DNA of 64,000 bases. Source: Tragulus kanchil (taxonomy: Eukaryota; Chordata; Mammalia; Artiodactyla; Tragulidae). Location: positions 251,717,330 to 251,781,329 of the forward strand of contig JAIOJX010000026.1 in NCBI GenBank assembly GCA_022376925.1. Reading direction: 5' to 3'. The translations under genes and the position numbers were made by a program. Below, piece by piece: positions 11,184-22,993 of this stretch. The first letter of the stretch is position 1. Every line of letters begins with the position of its first letter. A model generated the notes under the pieces. The model did no database searches. It saw only the letters and a program-made list of their open reading frames with translations, and was not told where the DNA came from.

Positions 11184-11302
11184 GGAACTTCCTTCGTGAT
11201 CCGGTGGTTAAGACTGTGATTCCAATGTAGGGGACATGGGTTTGATCCCTGGTTGGGGAACTAACATCCCATGTGCCTTGAAGTATGACCAAAACAAAAA
11301 AT
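11184..11302 (+). mobile_element. CHR-type (short) tRNA SINE inserted in L1
   Basis: Starts 'ggaacttccttcgtgatccg', carries a B-box-like 'gggtttgatccctggttggg', ends 'tgaccaaaacaaaaaa'. Splits an antisense L1 3' end into 10970-11183 and 11303-11455. Confidence 0.85.
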
Positions 11303-11455
11303 AGCCCCCTGATTCCAAACCATAGAGTATCATTACCTAGTCACCATGCGGTACATTACCTCCCCAGGAGTTATTTATTTCATAATTACAGGATTTACCT
11401 TTTGACCACCTTCGTCACTTCACCCCCACCTCTGCCCCGGGCACCCCACCCCTGT
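11303..11455 (-). mobile_element. L1 3' end, antisense, second segment
   Basis: Resumes the L1 after the SINE: 'cctagtcaccatgcggtac', 'attacctccccaggagttat', 'accttttgaccaccttcgtc'. Confidence 0.7.
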
Positions 11456-11477
11456 CGTGCCTTTTGTTGGTACACAA

Positions 11478-11660
11478 GACTTTGAAGCCAGATGGACAGG
11501 GTTCAGGTCACAGCTCAGCTGTTTAGCATCATTGTGACCCTAGGAAGATTACCTAGCCTTCCTGAGCTTGTTTTCTGTGACTTTGGAATGCTGGTACTGT
11601 TGAAGGTTGTTTTGGGAATTGAGTGACATAGGTCCGAACACCTGGACATAAGTCCAGCCA
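11478..11660 (+). mobile_element. MIR SINE relic
   Basis: 'ttgaagccagatggacaggg', 'tgaccctaggaagattacct', 'cttcctgagcttgttttctg' follow MIR order. Confidence 0.6.
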
Positions 11661-12143
11661 TCTCCCTAATCATGGGAGGCAGGGGGAGGAGCAAAGCTTT
11701 GTTTCATCTGCGCACCTCAAGTGCCTCCTCACTCCACTGGGCAGCGTGTTCACGGCTGACTGCCCAGTGCGTTTCTTTACAGCCCTTACCTACCTTATTC
11801 TGCCTTTCCTCCAGAGTCAGAGGCTTTCTTGTCTGAATGTGGCTGATAAGAGCGGAGAAAGGGTTTTTTGGTTTTTGTTTTCAGCCTGTGTATCTTTTCT
11901 GTTGGTGTCCAGTTACCCTTGGGAGAGGTTTTGCTTCTTTGCCTCGGCTAGTGAACAAGTTTGGGTTCATTGACTGCTGCTGATTGGTTCATATTTCTTC
12001 TGCGTGGGAGGGAGGAGCTGTCTCCCACCTTTGCTAAATGCCATTTGCTACTTCCTGTGTTAATTACGGGGCTTGCCAGCTGCTTTTCCTTAGTCCCCAT
12101 CCTGGTGAGGGGAACAGGAGTCCTCTTGCCCTCTGGTTAGTTT

Positions 12144-12270
12144 GTTCAGCCATTGGATAGACGCCAGTGAGCCCTTACTTTGTGCCACCTCTGTGCTAAG
12201 TGCTTCTTAAATTACCTGCTTTCATTCTCCTTTAAGGCCCTGAGAGGAAGTGGGCAGTTTGCAGATGAGG
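12144..12270 (+). mobile_element. MIR-like relic
   Basis: 'gagcccttactttgtgccac', 'tgctaagtgcttcttaaatt' and 'gcagatgagg' match the 3' half of MIR-type elements. Confidence 0.5.
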
Positions 12271-12322
12271 GTCCTTATCTAGCCCCACATCTCATCAATA
12301 AGCTTTTTTTTCCACCATGTTC

Positions 12323-12384
12323 AGGGGACATGGGTTTGACCACTAACATCCCATGTGCCTTGAAGTATGACCAAAACAAAAAAT
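12323..12384 (+). mobile_element. CHR-type SINE fragment (D4 copy 2, internally deleted)
   Basis: Partial repeat of 11229-11302 lacking about 12 bases around the B-box. The deletion is at the start of copy 2, consistent with a poor-quality contig end. Confidence 0.8.
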
Positions 12385-12537
12385 AGCCCCCTGATTCCAA
12401 ACCATAGAGTATCATTACCTAGTCACCATGCGGTACATTACCTCCCCAGGAGTTATTTATTTCATAATTACAGGATTTACCTTTTGACCACCTTCGTCAC
12501 TTCACCCCCACCTCTGCCCCGGGCACCCCACCCCTGT
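12385..12537 (-). mobile_element. L1 3' end antisense (D4 copy 2)
   Basis: Duplicate of 11303-11455. Confidence 0.7.
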
Positions 12538-12559
12538 CGTGCCTTTTGTTGGTACACAA

Positions 12560-12742
12560 GACTTTGAAGCCAGATGGACAGGGTTCAGGTCACAGCTCAG
12601 CTGTTTAGCATCATTGTGACCCTAGGAAGATTACCTAGCCTTCCTGAGCTTGTTTTCTGTGACTTTGGAATGCTGGTACTGTTGAAGGTTGTTTTGGGAA
12701 TTGAGTGACATAGGTCCGAACACCTGGACATAAGTCCAGCCA
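12560..12742 (+). mobile_element. MIR relic (D4 copy 2)
   Basis: Duplicate of 11478-11660. Confidence 0.6.
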
Positions 12743-13225
12743 TCTCCCTAATCATGGGAGGCAGGGGGAGGAGCAAAGCTTTGTTTCATCTGCGCACCTC
12801 AAGTGCCTCCTCACTCCACTGGGCAGCGTGTTCACGGCTGACTGCCCAGTGCGTTTCTTTACAGCCCTTACCTACCTTATTCTGCCTTTCCTCCAGAGTC
12901 AGAGGCTTTCTTGTCTGAATGTGGCTGATAAGAGCGGAGAAAGGGTTTTTTGGTTTTTGTTTTCAGCCTGTGTATCTTTTCTGTTGGTGTCCAGTTACCC
13001 TTGGGAGAGGTTTTGCTTCTTTGCCTCGGCTAGTGAACAAGTTTGGGTTCATTGACTGCTGCTGATTGGTTCATATTTCTTCTGCGTGGGAGGGAGGAGC
13101 TGTCTCCCACCTTTGCTAAATGCCATTTGCTACTTCCTGTGTTAATTACGGGGCTTGCCAGCTGCTTTTCCTTAGTCCCCATCCTGGTGAGGGGAACAGG
13201 AGTCCTCTTGCCCTCTGGTTAGTTT

Positions 13226-13352
13226 GTTCAGCCATTGGATAGACGCCAGTGAGCCCTTACTTTGTGCCACCTCTGTGCTAAGTGCTTCTTAAATTACCTG
13301 CTTTCATTCTCCTTTAAGGCCCTGAGAGGAAGTGGGCAGTTTGCAGATGAGG
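13226..13352 (+). mobile_element. MIR-like relic (D4 copy 2)
   Basis: Duplicate of 12144-12270. Confidence 0.5.
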
Positions 13353-13606
13353 GTCCTTATCTAGCCCCAGATCTCATAGAAGGTCAGCAGGACCTGGGTA
13401 CCAGCCTCTGCAGTGCTGTGCTTCTGTCCCACCTCTCAGATGAGCATGGCTCTCTGTTGGAGAAGATACCAGTCAACTTTAAAATCCTTTAGCAGTGCTG
13501 GTGCCCAGGTCAGTTTTAGTGAGTGGTTTGGGAACTGTAGAAGGTGCAGAGTTGGGGGGATGGGGAGAGAAACTTGGGACATAACCAGGAGAGAAAGGAG
13601 TTAGTT

Positions 13607-13668
13607 TGTGGGGTCATAAAGAGTCGGACAGGACTGAGTGACTAACACACACGTGCGCACACACAGAC
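13607..13668 (+). mobile_element. Bov-A SINE tail plus short (AC)n
   Basis: 'ggggtcataaagagtcggac' and 'gactgagtgactaac' are the 3' end of a Bov-A SINE, followed by a CA-rich microsatellite. A second short CA run and a C run lie at 13946-13973. Confidence 0.7.
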
Positions 13669-13994
13669 TCTGCACCTGCTTTCCTCTGCTCGCTCTCCCT
13701 GTTTTGAATGACTCCCGGAAGACTCTACCTGAGTGTGTTACGTGCATATTTGTGGATGCCACAGGCAAAATGTACTTCTCATAGCCTTTTTGTTTTTCTC
13801 CATTTTAGCCCTACATTGTAGATAGCTTTTGGCAGATTTTTGGGGGGGAGGAGGACAACAGTGCCCTTAGGTTATCCACGGTGTTAATGAACACATCAGA
13901 TCCCTCAGGACCACAAGGTTGACCTCCTCATTTAATGCCCAACATCCCCCCCCCCCGCCCCACACACACACAGAAGAAGAGCATGATGAAGAGA

Positions 13995-14180
13995 TCAGTG
14001 ATTGTGGAGTCAAGTAGACCTGGTATTTCAGCTCTTTTTTAATGCCCCTGGCCAAGTTTCTTAACATCAGGACCCTCAGTTTTTTCATCTGTAAAATGGG
14101 AATCGTTGTATCCAGGAGAGATGCTGTTTGTCCAGCACCTCTTGCTAGGTCTTGGCACCTAAGAGGTGTTCAGAAGTTTT
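13995..14180 (+). mobile_element. MIR SINE relic
   Basis: 'tgtggagtcaagtagacctg', 'tggccaagtttcttaaca', 'catctgtaaaatgggaatcg' and 'gtcttggcacctaagaggtg' follow MIR order closely. D5 copy 1 begins within it at 14151. Confidence 0.75.
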
Positions 14181-16304
14181 CTTATTCATTTTTATTCATT
14201 TCAAACTTAATTTCATGGGTATTAAATATAGTTAGTGTGCTAGACTTCGTACTAAACTTTGGCATATATGAAGATGATTCACAGGTGGTTTCTGTCCTGG
14301 AGAGCTCAAACTCTAGTGGTCAGGGCTGATGCAGACACATTCAGCATGAGGAGGGGAGGTGCTGCGTCGCAGGCTGTGGCAGGAACCACTCCCGGAGTAT
14401 TTCCTCTGCCCTCAGGGCTGGAAGATCCTTTCCTTCCTGAAGGAGGTTGTGCCCAAGCCCTGTCTTAAAGCACTGAGTCAGAATTAAGCAAGCAGAGGAA
14501 GGTGGGATGGGTTGCAGCCCTCGCAGCAGTATGAGCAGTGGATGGCGGGTGACTGTGAGAAGTGGTTGCAGCCTGGGTTTGACTGGAAGCTGAATGTACA
14601 GGGGAAAAGGGAAACCCGGAGATCCTGGTGTCTGTGAAGGTGCTGGGCAGCTTGGTGTACTGGCTGAACTGCTTAGAAGATGTAAAATTTGCTGGATAGA
14701 GAATCAAAATGTAAGGGAAAAGAATTATGTGAATTCAGTGCTTAATAGTTTTGTCAGGCATTTTCTTTGCATGGAGTCTGATTAAATAAATTCTGGTGCG
14801 TCTATACAAGAGCGTAATCTGCAGATGTTCAGAAAATGAGGTAAGTTTATTTGTCCTCTTAAGAAAAAACTTCCAAGAATATTCTTAAATGAAAAAAAAA
14901 ATCATAGGGTATTTTTGGAAGTATGTATTATAGACAACGACCCAGCAATTGCCTTTGGGAGGGAGCCTGGGGCTGGGACAGTCTTGCATTTTACTGTATG
15001 CCTTTTTGTGCTGTTTGGCCATTTTCCCGCATACACACATTTCTTTAAAGAAAAAAAAAACACGAAAATACTGTAAAGAAATGAGTAATGTTGTACCTTA
15101 TCAGGTGAGCCGGAAACCAAATGACAGAGTGTAAAATAACTTATGTTAGCGCACTGTAATGCCATTATGCAGAATGCAAGATTATTTTGTCCTCTGACAA
15201 TAATACCATTCATGGGGGCTTTAGACCATTCTTGGCACCTAAGAGGTGTTCAGAAGTTTTCTTATTCATTTTTATTCATTTCAAACTTAATTTCATGGGT
15301 ATTAAATATAGTTAGTGTGCTAGACTTCGTACTAAACTTTGGCATATATGAAGATGATTCACAGGTGGTTTCTGTCCTGGAGAGCTCAAACTCTAGTGGT
15401 CAGGGCTGATGCAGACACATTCAGCATGAGGAGGGGAGGTGCTGCGTCGCAGGCTGTGGCAGGAACCACTCCCGGAGTATTTCCTCTGCCCTCAGGGCTG
15501 GAAGATCCTTTCCTTCCTGAAGGAGGTTGTGCCCAAGCCCTGTCTTAAAGCACTGAGTCAGAATTAAGCAAGCAGAGGAAGGTGGGATGGGTTGCAGCCC
15601 TCGCAGCAGTATGAGCAGTGGATGGCGGGTGACTGTGAGAAGTGGTTGCAGCCTGGGTTTGACTGGAAGCTGAATGTACAGGGAAAGGAACCTGGAGATC
15701 CTGGTGTCTGTGAAGGTGCTGGGCAGCTTGGTGTACTGGCTGAACTGCTTAGAAGATGTAAAATTTGCTGGATAGAGAATCAAAATGTAAGGGAAAAGAA
15801 TTATGTGAATTCAGTGCTTAATAGTTTTGTCAGGCATTTTCTTTGCATGGAGTCTGATTAAATAAATTCTGGTGCGTCTATACAAGAGCGTAATCTGCAG
15901 ATGTTCAGAAAATGAGGTAAGTTTATTTGTCCTCTTAAGAAAAAACTTCCAAGAATATTCTTAAATGAAAAAAAAAATCATAGGGTATTTTTGGAAGTAT
16001 GTATTATAGACAACGACCCAGCAATTGCCTTTGGGAGGGAGCCTGGGGCTGGGACAGTCTTGCATTTTACTGTATGCCTTTTTGTGCTGTTTGGCCATTT
16101 TCCCGCATACACACATTTCTTTAAAGAAAAAAAAAACACGAAAATACTGTAAAGAAATGAGTAATGTTGTACCTTATCAGGTGAGCCGGAAACCAAATGA
16201 CAGAGTGTAAAAATAACTTATGTTAGCGCACTGTAATGCCATTATGCAGAATGCAAGATTATTTTGTCCTCTGACAATAATACCATTCATGGGGGGCTTT
16301 AGAA
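14151..16304. repeat. Direct duplication D5 (about 1.08 kb x2)
   Basis: Copy 1 is 14151-15225 and copy 2 is 15231-16304, offset 1080 then 1076. The 4-base shift comes from indels in an A/G-rich run near 14600 and 15680. Copy 1 begins within a MIR relic. Confidence 0.95.
14181..15225. other. Body of D5 copy 1, no gene recognised
   Basis: Moderately GC-rich at 14290-14660, then AT-rich with A runs near 14890 and 15050. 14290-14465 resembles an old interspersed repeat ('tctgtcctggagagctcaaa') that I cannot name. Open frames are under 105 codons and overlap on both strands. Confidence 0.45.
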
Positions 16305-18186
16305 TTTCTCAGTTTCACATACATTATTGCAGTCAGAATTAATCACTTCCATCTGTGCGCTCATAGCAATTAAACTATTTTAAGAATTATAAATGTTAAA
16401 TGATGCTCTGTAAAGTTTGAGAAAGGGGAGAAGAGAATGATACTGTTTGTTTAATGCAACATCCGTGACTTCTATTCCCTCGCTTTCTTTGCATATGCCT
16501 TTGTTAAAAATATAATTGTAACTAAAATATACATTTGCTTAGAGGCTTTTCTGTTCAGTGGGATTTCATGCGTCTTCCCAGGTGTTGGTGTCTGTGTTCT
16601 CCTTGTCTTTGTGGATGGCTGCTCTTCTCTAAAACACAGTGTCCCCTTCGCCAGTGGCCCCTTGAGTCAGTCACACTCCTGTGTGCTCTCCTAGCTGTGT
16701 TGGTTTTCTGGGTTGATGTTCATCCCTTCCTAGACCCTGGGAGCTGAGATGGATGGCCTGTATGTCACTGAAGTGCAGGGCACAGGGAAAAGGGGCTATT
16801 TTTGAAGGGATAGAGGTTCCTTTGGGGCTTTGCAACAACATTTTGAGATAGAAATGGTAAATATGGGTGGTTTACAGCCAAGGAAAGTGACCAAGCGTGA
16901 GCAGTCACACAGCAGCTGGATTTAACCTTGAATTCCGTCCTCCTACCTCTAGCCCAGCAGTCTTTCTGCTGTTGTGAGATCAGAATTTTTAGCGGGTTTT
17001 GCTAGGGAACAGATGGTTGGGTTCCATTGAGAGTGTGTGAACAGGTTTTTGACCTTGCTGAGAAATTTCCTACTTTTGTGTTCTGGGATTTTTGGAAGTA
17101 TGTATTATAGACAACGACCCAGCAATTGCCTTTGGGAGGGAGCCTGGGGCTGGGACAGTCTTGCATTTTACTGTATGCCTTTTTGTGCTGTTTGGCCATT
17201 TTCCCGCATACACACATTTCTTTAAAGAAAAAAAAAACACGAAAATACTGTAAAGAAATGAGTAATGTTGTACCTTATCAGGTGAGCCGGAAACCAAATG
17301 ACAGAGTGTAAAATAACTTATGTTAGCGCACTGTAATGCCATTATGCAGAATGCAAGATTATTTTGTCCTCTGACAATAATACCATTCATGGGGGGCTTT
17401 AGAATTTCTCAGTTTCACATACATTATTGCAGTCAGAATTAATCACTTCCATCTGTGCGCTCATAGCAATTAAACTATTTTAAGAATTATAAATGTTAAA
17501 TGATGCTCTGTAAAGTTTGAGAAAGGGGAGAAGAGAATGATACTGTTTGTTTAATGCAACATCCGTGACTTCTATTCCCTCGCTTTCTTTGCATATGCCT
17601 TTGTTAAAAATATAATTGTAACTAAAATATACATTTGCTTAGAGGCTTTTCTGTTCAGTGGGATTTCATGCGTCTTCCCAGGTGTTGGTGTCTGTGTTCT
17701 CCTTGTCTTTGTGGATGGCTGCTCTTCTCTAAAACACAGTGTCCCCTTCGCCAGTGGCCCCTTGAGTCAGTCACACTCCTGTGTGCTCTCCTAGCTGTGT
17801 TGGTTTTCTGGGTTGATGTTCATCCCTTCCTAGACCCTGGGAGCTGAGATGGATGGCCTGTATGTCACTGAAGTGCAGGGCACAGGGAAAAGGGGCTATT
17901 TTTGAAGGGATAGAGGTTCCTTTGGGGCTTTGCAACAACATTTTGAGATAGAAATGGTAAATATGGGTGGTTTACAGCCAAGGAAAGTGACCAAGCGTGA
18001 GCAGTCACACAGCAGCTGGATTTAACCTTGAATTCCGTCCTCCTACCTCTAGCCCAGCAGTCTTTCTGCTGTTGTGAGATCAGAATTTTTAGCGGGTTTT
18101 GCTAGGGGAACAGATGGTTGGGTTCCATTGAGAGTGTGTGAACAGGTTTTTGACCTTGCTGAGAAATTTCCTACTTGTGTTCTGGT
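15987..18186. repeat. Direct duplication D6 (about 1.1 kb x2), chained to D5
   Basis: Copy 1 is 15987-17086 and copy 2 is 17088-18186, offset 1101 then 1100. Copy 1 starts inside the second copy of D5, so the stretch beginning 'tttttggaagtatg' occurs three times (about 14912, 15988, 17089). The copies abut. Confidence 0.95.
16305..17086. other. Unique part of D6 copy 1, no gene recognised
   Basis: Includes a weak MIR-like tail near 16860-16930 ('agtcacacagcagctggatt'). A 70-codon open frame at 16535-16747 recurs in copy 2 and shows no known domain. Confidence 0.45.
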
Positions 18187-18187
18187 G

Positions 18188-18375
18188 ATGAGTGAACTGG
18201 GTTCAAACCCCAATAGCATCTTTGACACAGTTGTATGGCCTCAAGCAAGTTACTTAACATATTCGGGCATTAGTGTCCCGTCAGTTAGAGTGATGTATGT
18301 GGGACCTCCCTCCACAAGGCTGTCCTAATACATGCAAGGCACCTGGCACATGGTAGGAGCTCACTAAAAATGCAA
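18188..18375 (+). mobile_element. MIR SINE relic
   Basis: 'gaactgggttcaaacccc', 'cctcaagcaagttacttaac', 'gcaaggcacctggcacatgg' and 'taggagctcactaaaaatg' are MIR landmarks in order. Confidence 0.8.
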
Positions 18376-18470
18376 CTATAATTTTTCCTGATGGTTTGAT
18401 GAGAAAGAATAATACTGGTATTGGTAAGGGTGAGGAATTGGAGGAATTGAGTACTCTCATCCAGTGTCAG

Positions 18471-18654
18471 AATTTCCCTGATGGCTCAGACAGTAAAGAA
18501 TCTGCCTGCAATGCGGGAGACCTGGGTTCGATCCCTGAGGCAAGAAGATCTCCTGGAGAAGGGAATGGCAACTCACTCCACTATTTTTGTCTGGATATTT
18601 CCATGGCTTGTCCATGAGTGGCAAAGAGTCTGACACGACTGAGCGACTTTCACT
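18471..18654 (+). mobile_element. Bov-tA SINE
   Basis: Complete layout: 'tttccctgatggctcagaca', B-box 'ggttcgatccctgag', 'ctggagaagggaatggcaac', tail 'gacacgactgagcgacttt'. Confidence 0.95.
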
Positions 18655-18669
18655 CACATATATGGCGTT

Positions 18670-18908
18670 GGGAGAATTAATGGGGACAAGTCTTCTGGAG
18701 GGTAACCTGTCAGTGTGCTAATGTAAAGGATGACAGCTCTTTGACCCGGAAATTCCATCTCCAGAAATTTATAGTAAGGAAACAGTTGTACAAGCACATA
18801 AGTTGTACTTATTGCAGTATTGCTTAGCAGCCTCAAAGTGGGAAAATCAAATATTTATCTCAGAAGGAGCTTGGTGAACAACTTGATTGCCCATACAATG
18901 GAATCACG
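18670..18908 (+). mobile_element. Old L1 3' segment
   Basis: 'tcttctggagggtaacctg', 'ctctttgacccggaaattcc', 'tatagtaaggaaacagttg' and 'ccatacaatggaatcacg' match the order of an L1 3' segment in sense. Confidence 0.65.
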
Positions 18909-19273
18909 AGCCCTGAACATGGTAGGCGAAAGCTGAGATGGATGGCCTGTATGTCACTGAAGTGCAGGGCACAGGAAAAGGGCTATTTTGAAGGGATAGA
19001 GGTTCCTTTGGGGCTTTGCAACAACATTTTGAGATAGAAATGGTAAATATGGGTGGTTTACAGCCAAGGAAAGTGACCAAGCGTGAGCAGTCACACAGCA
19101 GCTGGATTTAACCTTGAATTCCGTCCTCCTACCTCTAGCCCAGCAGTCTTTCTGCTGTTGTGAGATCAGAATTTTTAGCGGGTTTTGCTAGGGGAACAGA
19201 TGGTTGGGTTCCATTGAGAGTGTGTGAACAGGTTTTTGACCTTGCTGAGAAATTTCCTACTTGTGTTCTGGTG

Positions 19274-19460
19274 ATGAGTGAACTGGGTTCAAACCCCAAT
19301 AGCATCTTTGACACAGTTGTATGGCCTCAAGCAAGTTACTTAACATATTCGGGCATTAGTGTCCCGTCAGTTAGAGTGATGTATGTGGGACCTCCCTCCA
19401 CAAGGCTGTCCTAATACATGCAAGGCACCTGGCACATGGTAGGAGCTCACTAAAAATGCA
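19274..19460 (+). mobile_element. MIR relic (D7 copy 2)
   Basis: Duplicate of 18188-18375. Confidence 0.8.
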
Positions 19461-19556
19461 ACTATAATTTTTCCTGATGGTTTGATGAGAAAGAATAATA
19501 CTGGTATTGGTAAGGGTGAGGAATTGGAGGAATTGAGTACTCTCATCCAGTGTCAG

Positions 19557-19740
19557 AATTTCCCTGATGGCTCAGACAGTAAAGAATCTGCCTGCAATGC
19601 GGGAGACCTGGGTTCGATCCCTGAGGCAAGAAGATCTCCTGGAGAAGGGAATGGCAACTCACTCCACTATTTTTGTCTGGATATTTCCATGGCTTGTCCA
19701 TGAGTGGCAAAGAGTCTGACACGACTGAGCGACTTTCACT
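19557..19740 (+). mobile_element. Bov-tA SINE (D7 copy 2)
   Basis: Duplicate of 18471-18654. Confidence 0.95.
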
Positions 19741-19755
19741 CACATATATGGCGTT

Positions 19756-19997
19756 GGGAGAATTAATGGGGACAAGTCTTCTGGAGGGTAACCTGTCAGT
19801 GTGCTAATGTAAAGGATGACAGCTCTTTGACCCGGAAATTCCATCTCCAGAAATTTATAGTAAGGAAACAGTTGTACAAGCACATAAGTTGTACTTATTG
19901 CAGTATTGCTTAGCAGCCTCAAAGTGGGAAAATCAAATATTTATCTCAGAAGGAGCTTGGTGAACAACTTGATTGCCCATACAATGGAATCACGAGC
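19756..19997 (+). mobile_element. Old L1 3' segment (D7 copy 2)
   Basis: Duplicate of 18670-18908. Confidence 0.65.
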
Positions 19998-20026
19998 CCT
20001 CTTGAACATGGTAGGCGAAAGCTGAG

Positions 20027-22785
20027 TAGAGTGGTGTGGCTTAAAGATGTCTTCTGTCTACTGTTAATTTGAAAAAATAGACTTCAGAAGAGTATGTGTG
20101 CTTGAATCACATTTGTGCTTTTCTTTTTTCCCCTTCGAAGTATGTATTATGTGACTGACACTTTTAAGGGTCTATCTACTATGTATAGGTTCCAAGAGAG
20201 GCCCCTTTGAATGTGTTTGTATATATAGACAGCAGTCTGGAAGATCTATGGGTGGTAGGATTGAACAGTGTTCCCTAGTTAAAAAATTACTTTTATATTT
20301 TTAATTATTTATGTACTGCTTTTGCAAGATATATTTAAAAAAAATCTTCTCTTAAAAAAAATAAAGATGTCTGGATTTCCTTTCTCTCCACCTTCAACTT
20401 TCAACCCTTCAACTTTCTTGTTCACTAGACAGTATTAATTACTAAGGTTTTAGTCTGGTTTGTCTATTGTCCTGAGTCACTTGTATTCTAAAGGGATAGC
20501 ACTGAGTGGCTCCTGAGGGAGTGAACGCTTTAAGACTGTGCGGTGACACTCCAGACATCTACAGTGTGTATTTGACAGTATTGGTCTGAAGCGTCTAAAG
20601 AGTGCTTAAGAAATGAAATCATTTTAACACGGAACACTTTTTAGATGGTTTGGGCAAAGTAACTCTTGTATACCTGATATACTTGGTTTTAACTTTCTAG
20701 GGGGAATTCGATCTCAGGACCATGGAGATTAAACTGTCAGTGGGTCCTAATCTTTTATATTTCATGGTTTATCGAGTGCAGAATTGAATTTTGGTTTTGC
20801 AGTTAGTGGCAGAAGGGGAACCTCTTTTTTTTTTGTGAGGAGGAGAGAATGAGTGGAAGGGGAGGAGAAGAGACCCAGGGAGCAAGAGGGTAGTATGTTT
20901 TAGAAGGCAAACTAGATTAATCCTCATTGGGAATGAAGAAGGTCTGTCTTGATGTTTGTACCTCAATTTGATATCTTCGTATTGCAAAAAAGTTGAGTTT
21001 TTAATATTTTAGACTTGTAATCATTTTTTAAAATTTATAACTTGTTATAGTATTTGTAATATTATTGTCATTTATAATAATATTTTGCTAACTCATAAGT
21101 GGTTAACTTTATTGCATTGGGGTTGAAAATATGTTGTACATTTTAAATGGAATTCTTGGCATCATGTATGAATCGTATTATAAAATAACTATTTTGAGAA
21201 AAAACTGATCAGATACCTTTTTTCTTTTTTTTAAAGAAGTGATACTAAAGCTGTGTTTAAGTCTGCTTTTGACATTTGTTGAAACACATGATACCACTCC
21301 AGGTGGAACAGGTTAACTGGAGCTGAGTATGAGTTATTAGACCAAGAGAGGCCCTTTGAATGTGTTTGTATATATAGACAGCAGTCTGGAAGATCTATGG
21401 GTGGTAGGATTGAACAGTGTTCCCTAGTTAAAAAATTACTTTTATATTTTTAATTATTTATGTACTGCTTTTGCAAGATATATTTAAAAAAAATCTTCTC
21501 TTAAAAAAAATAAAGATGTCTGGATTTCCTTTCTCTCCACCTTCAACTTTCAACCCTTCAACTTTCTTGTTCACTAGACAGTATTAATTACTAAGGTTTT
21601 AGTCTGGTTTGTCTATTGTCCTGAGTCACTTGTATTCTAAAGGGATAGCACTGAGTGGCTCCTGAGGGAGTGAACGCTTTAAGACTGTGCGGTGACACTC
21701 CAGACATCTACAGTGTGTATTTGACAGTATTGGTCTGAAGCGTCTAAAGAGTGCTTAAGAAATGAAATCATTTTAACACGGAACATTTTTTAGATGGTTT
21801 GGGCAAAGTAACTCTTGTATACCTGATATACTTGGTTTTAACTTTCTAGGGGGAATTCGATCTCAGGACCATGGAGATTAAACTGTCAGTGGGTCCTAAT
21901 CTTTTATATTTCATGGTTTATCGAGTGCAGAATTGAATTTTGGTTTTGCAGTTAGTGGCAGAAGGGGAACCTCTTTTTTTTTTGTGAGGAGGAGAGAATG
22001 AGTGGAAGGGGAGGAGAAGAGACCCAGGGAGCAAGAGGGTAGTATGTTTTAGAAGGCAAACTAGATTAATCCTCATTGGGAATGAAGAAGGTCTGTCTTG
22101 ATGTTTGTACCTCAATTTGATATCTTCGTATTGCAAAAAAGTTGATTTTTTAATATTTTAGACTTGTAATCATTTTTTAAAATTTATAACTTGTTATAGT
22201 ATTTGTAATATTATTGTCATTTATAATAATATTTTGCTAACTCATAAGTGGTTAACTTTATTGCATTGGGGTTGAAAATATGTTGTACATTTTAAATGGA
22301 ATTCTTGGCATCATGTATGAATCGTATTATAAAATAACTATTTTGAGAAAAAACTGATCAGATACCTTTTTTCTTTTTTTTAAAGAAGTGATACTAAAGC
22401 TGTGTTTAAGTCTGCTTTTGACATTTGTTGAAACACATGATACCACTCCAGGTGAAAGGTAACAGGTTTAAAGCTGGATGGAGCTGAGTATGAGTTAAAA
22501 GTTTTGCTATTTCCCAACTCAGTGGCCATTTATAAGACTAATCGTGTCTTGCTGGTTGGGAAGACTAAGAGATAACTTGTGTTGCCCCTGTATTTGTAGA
22601 AGGTTATCCTATAGCGCTCTGTGTTTACATCTGTGTGTGGTCTGGTCCTAGGGCAGCTGGGTGGTGTGCCTGGGAAAGTTATGACAAGCTGTAAGGTGAC
22701 CATTGTTGCCACTAAACGTTTCAGTGGAGTGGATGGTTACATGAGTTTCTTTGTGTTCTGTTTGTAAAGAGCACTTTTTATAGGG
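20027..22785. other. AT-rich sequence with D8, no gene recognised
   Basis: Strongly AT-rich with A and T homopolymers (for example near 20338, 20822, 21230). Only open frames of 60-72 codons. The D8 pair makes up most of it; 22491-22785 is single copy. Confidence 0.5.
20192..22490. repeat. Direct duplication D8 (about 1.15 kb x2)
   Basis: Copy 1 is 20192-21341 and copy 2 is 21342-22490, offset 1149. Internal single-base differences occur (for example C/T near 20636 and 21785). The last about 40 bases of copy 1 (21300-21341) match copy 2 only with several deletions. Confidence 0.94.
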
Positions 22786-22993
22786 ATGGGCTTTCCTGGT
22801 GGCTCAGACAGTAACGCATCTCCCCTCAGTGTGGGAGACCCAGGTTGGATCCCTGGGTCGGGAAGATCCTGTGGAGAAGGGAGTGGCTACCCATACCAGT
22901 ATTGCCTGGAGAATTCCATGGACAGAGGAGCCTGGCAGGCTACAGTTCATGGGGTCACAAAGAGTCAGAGACAGCTGAGCGACGAACAAACAC
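22786..22993 (+). mobile_element. Bov-tA SINE
   Basis: 'gggctttcctggtggctcag', 'ggttggatccctgggtcggg', 'tggacagaggagcctggcag', 'aaagagtcagagacagctga'. Near full length. Confidence 0.95.

Larger units (their letters stand above)
11229..13378. repeat. Direct duplication D4 (about 1.07 kb x2)
   Basis: Copy 1 is 11229-12296 and copy 2 is 12323-13378. The offset starts at 1094 and drops to 1082 because copy 2 lacks about 12 bases of the SINE near 12339. A spacer of about 26 bases (12297-12322) separates them. Confidence 0.94.
17842..20026. repeat. Direct duplication D7 (about 1.09 kb x2), chained to D6
   Basis: Copy 1 is 17842-18930 and copy 2 is 18931-20026, offset 1089 falling to 1086 through deletions in homopolymers at the start of copy 2. 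The first part of copy 1 is the end of D6, so 'gctgagatggatggcc' occurs three times (about 16742, 17842, 18931). The copies abut. Confidence 0.95.
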
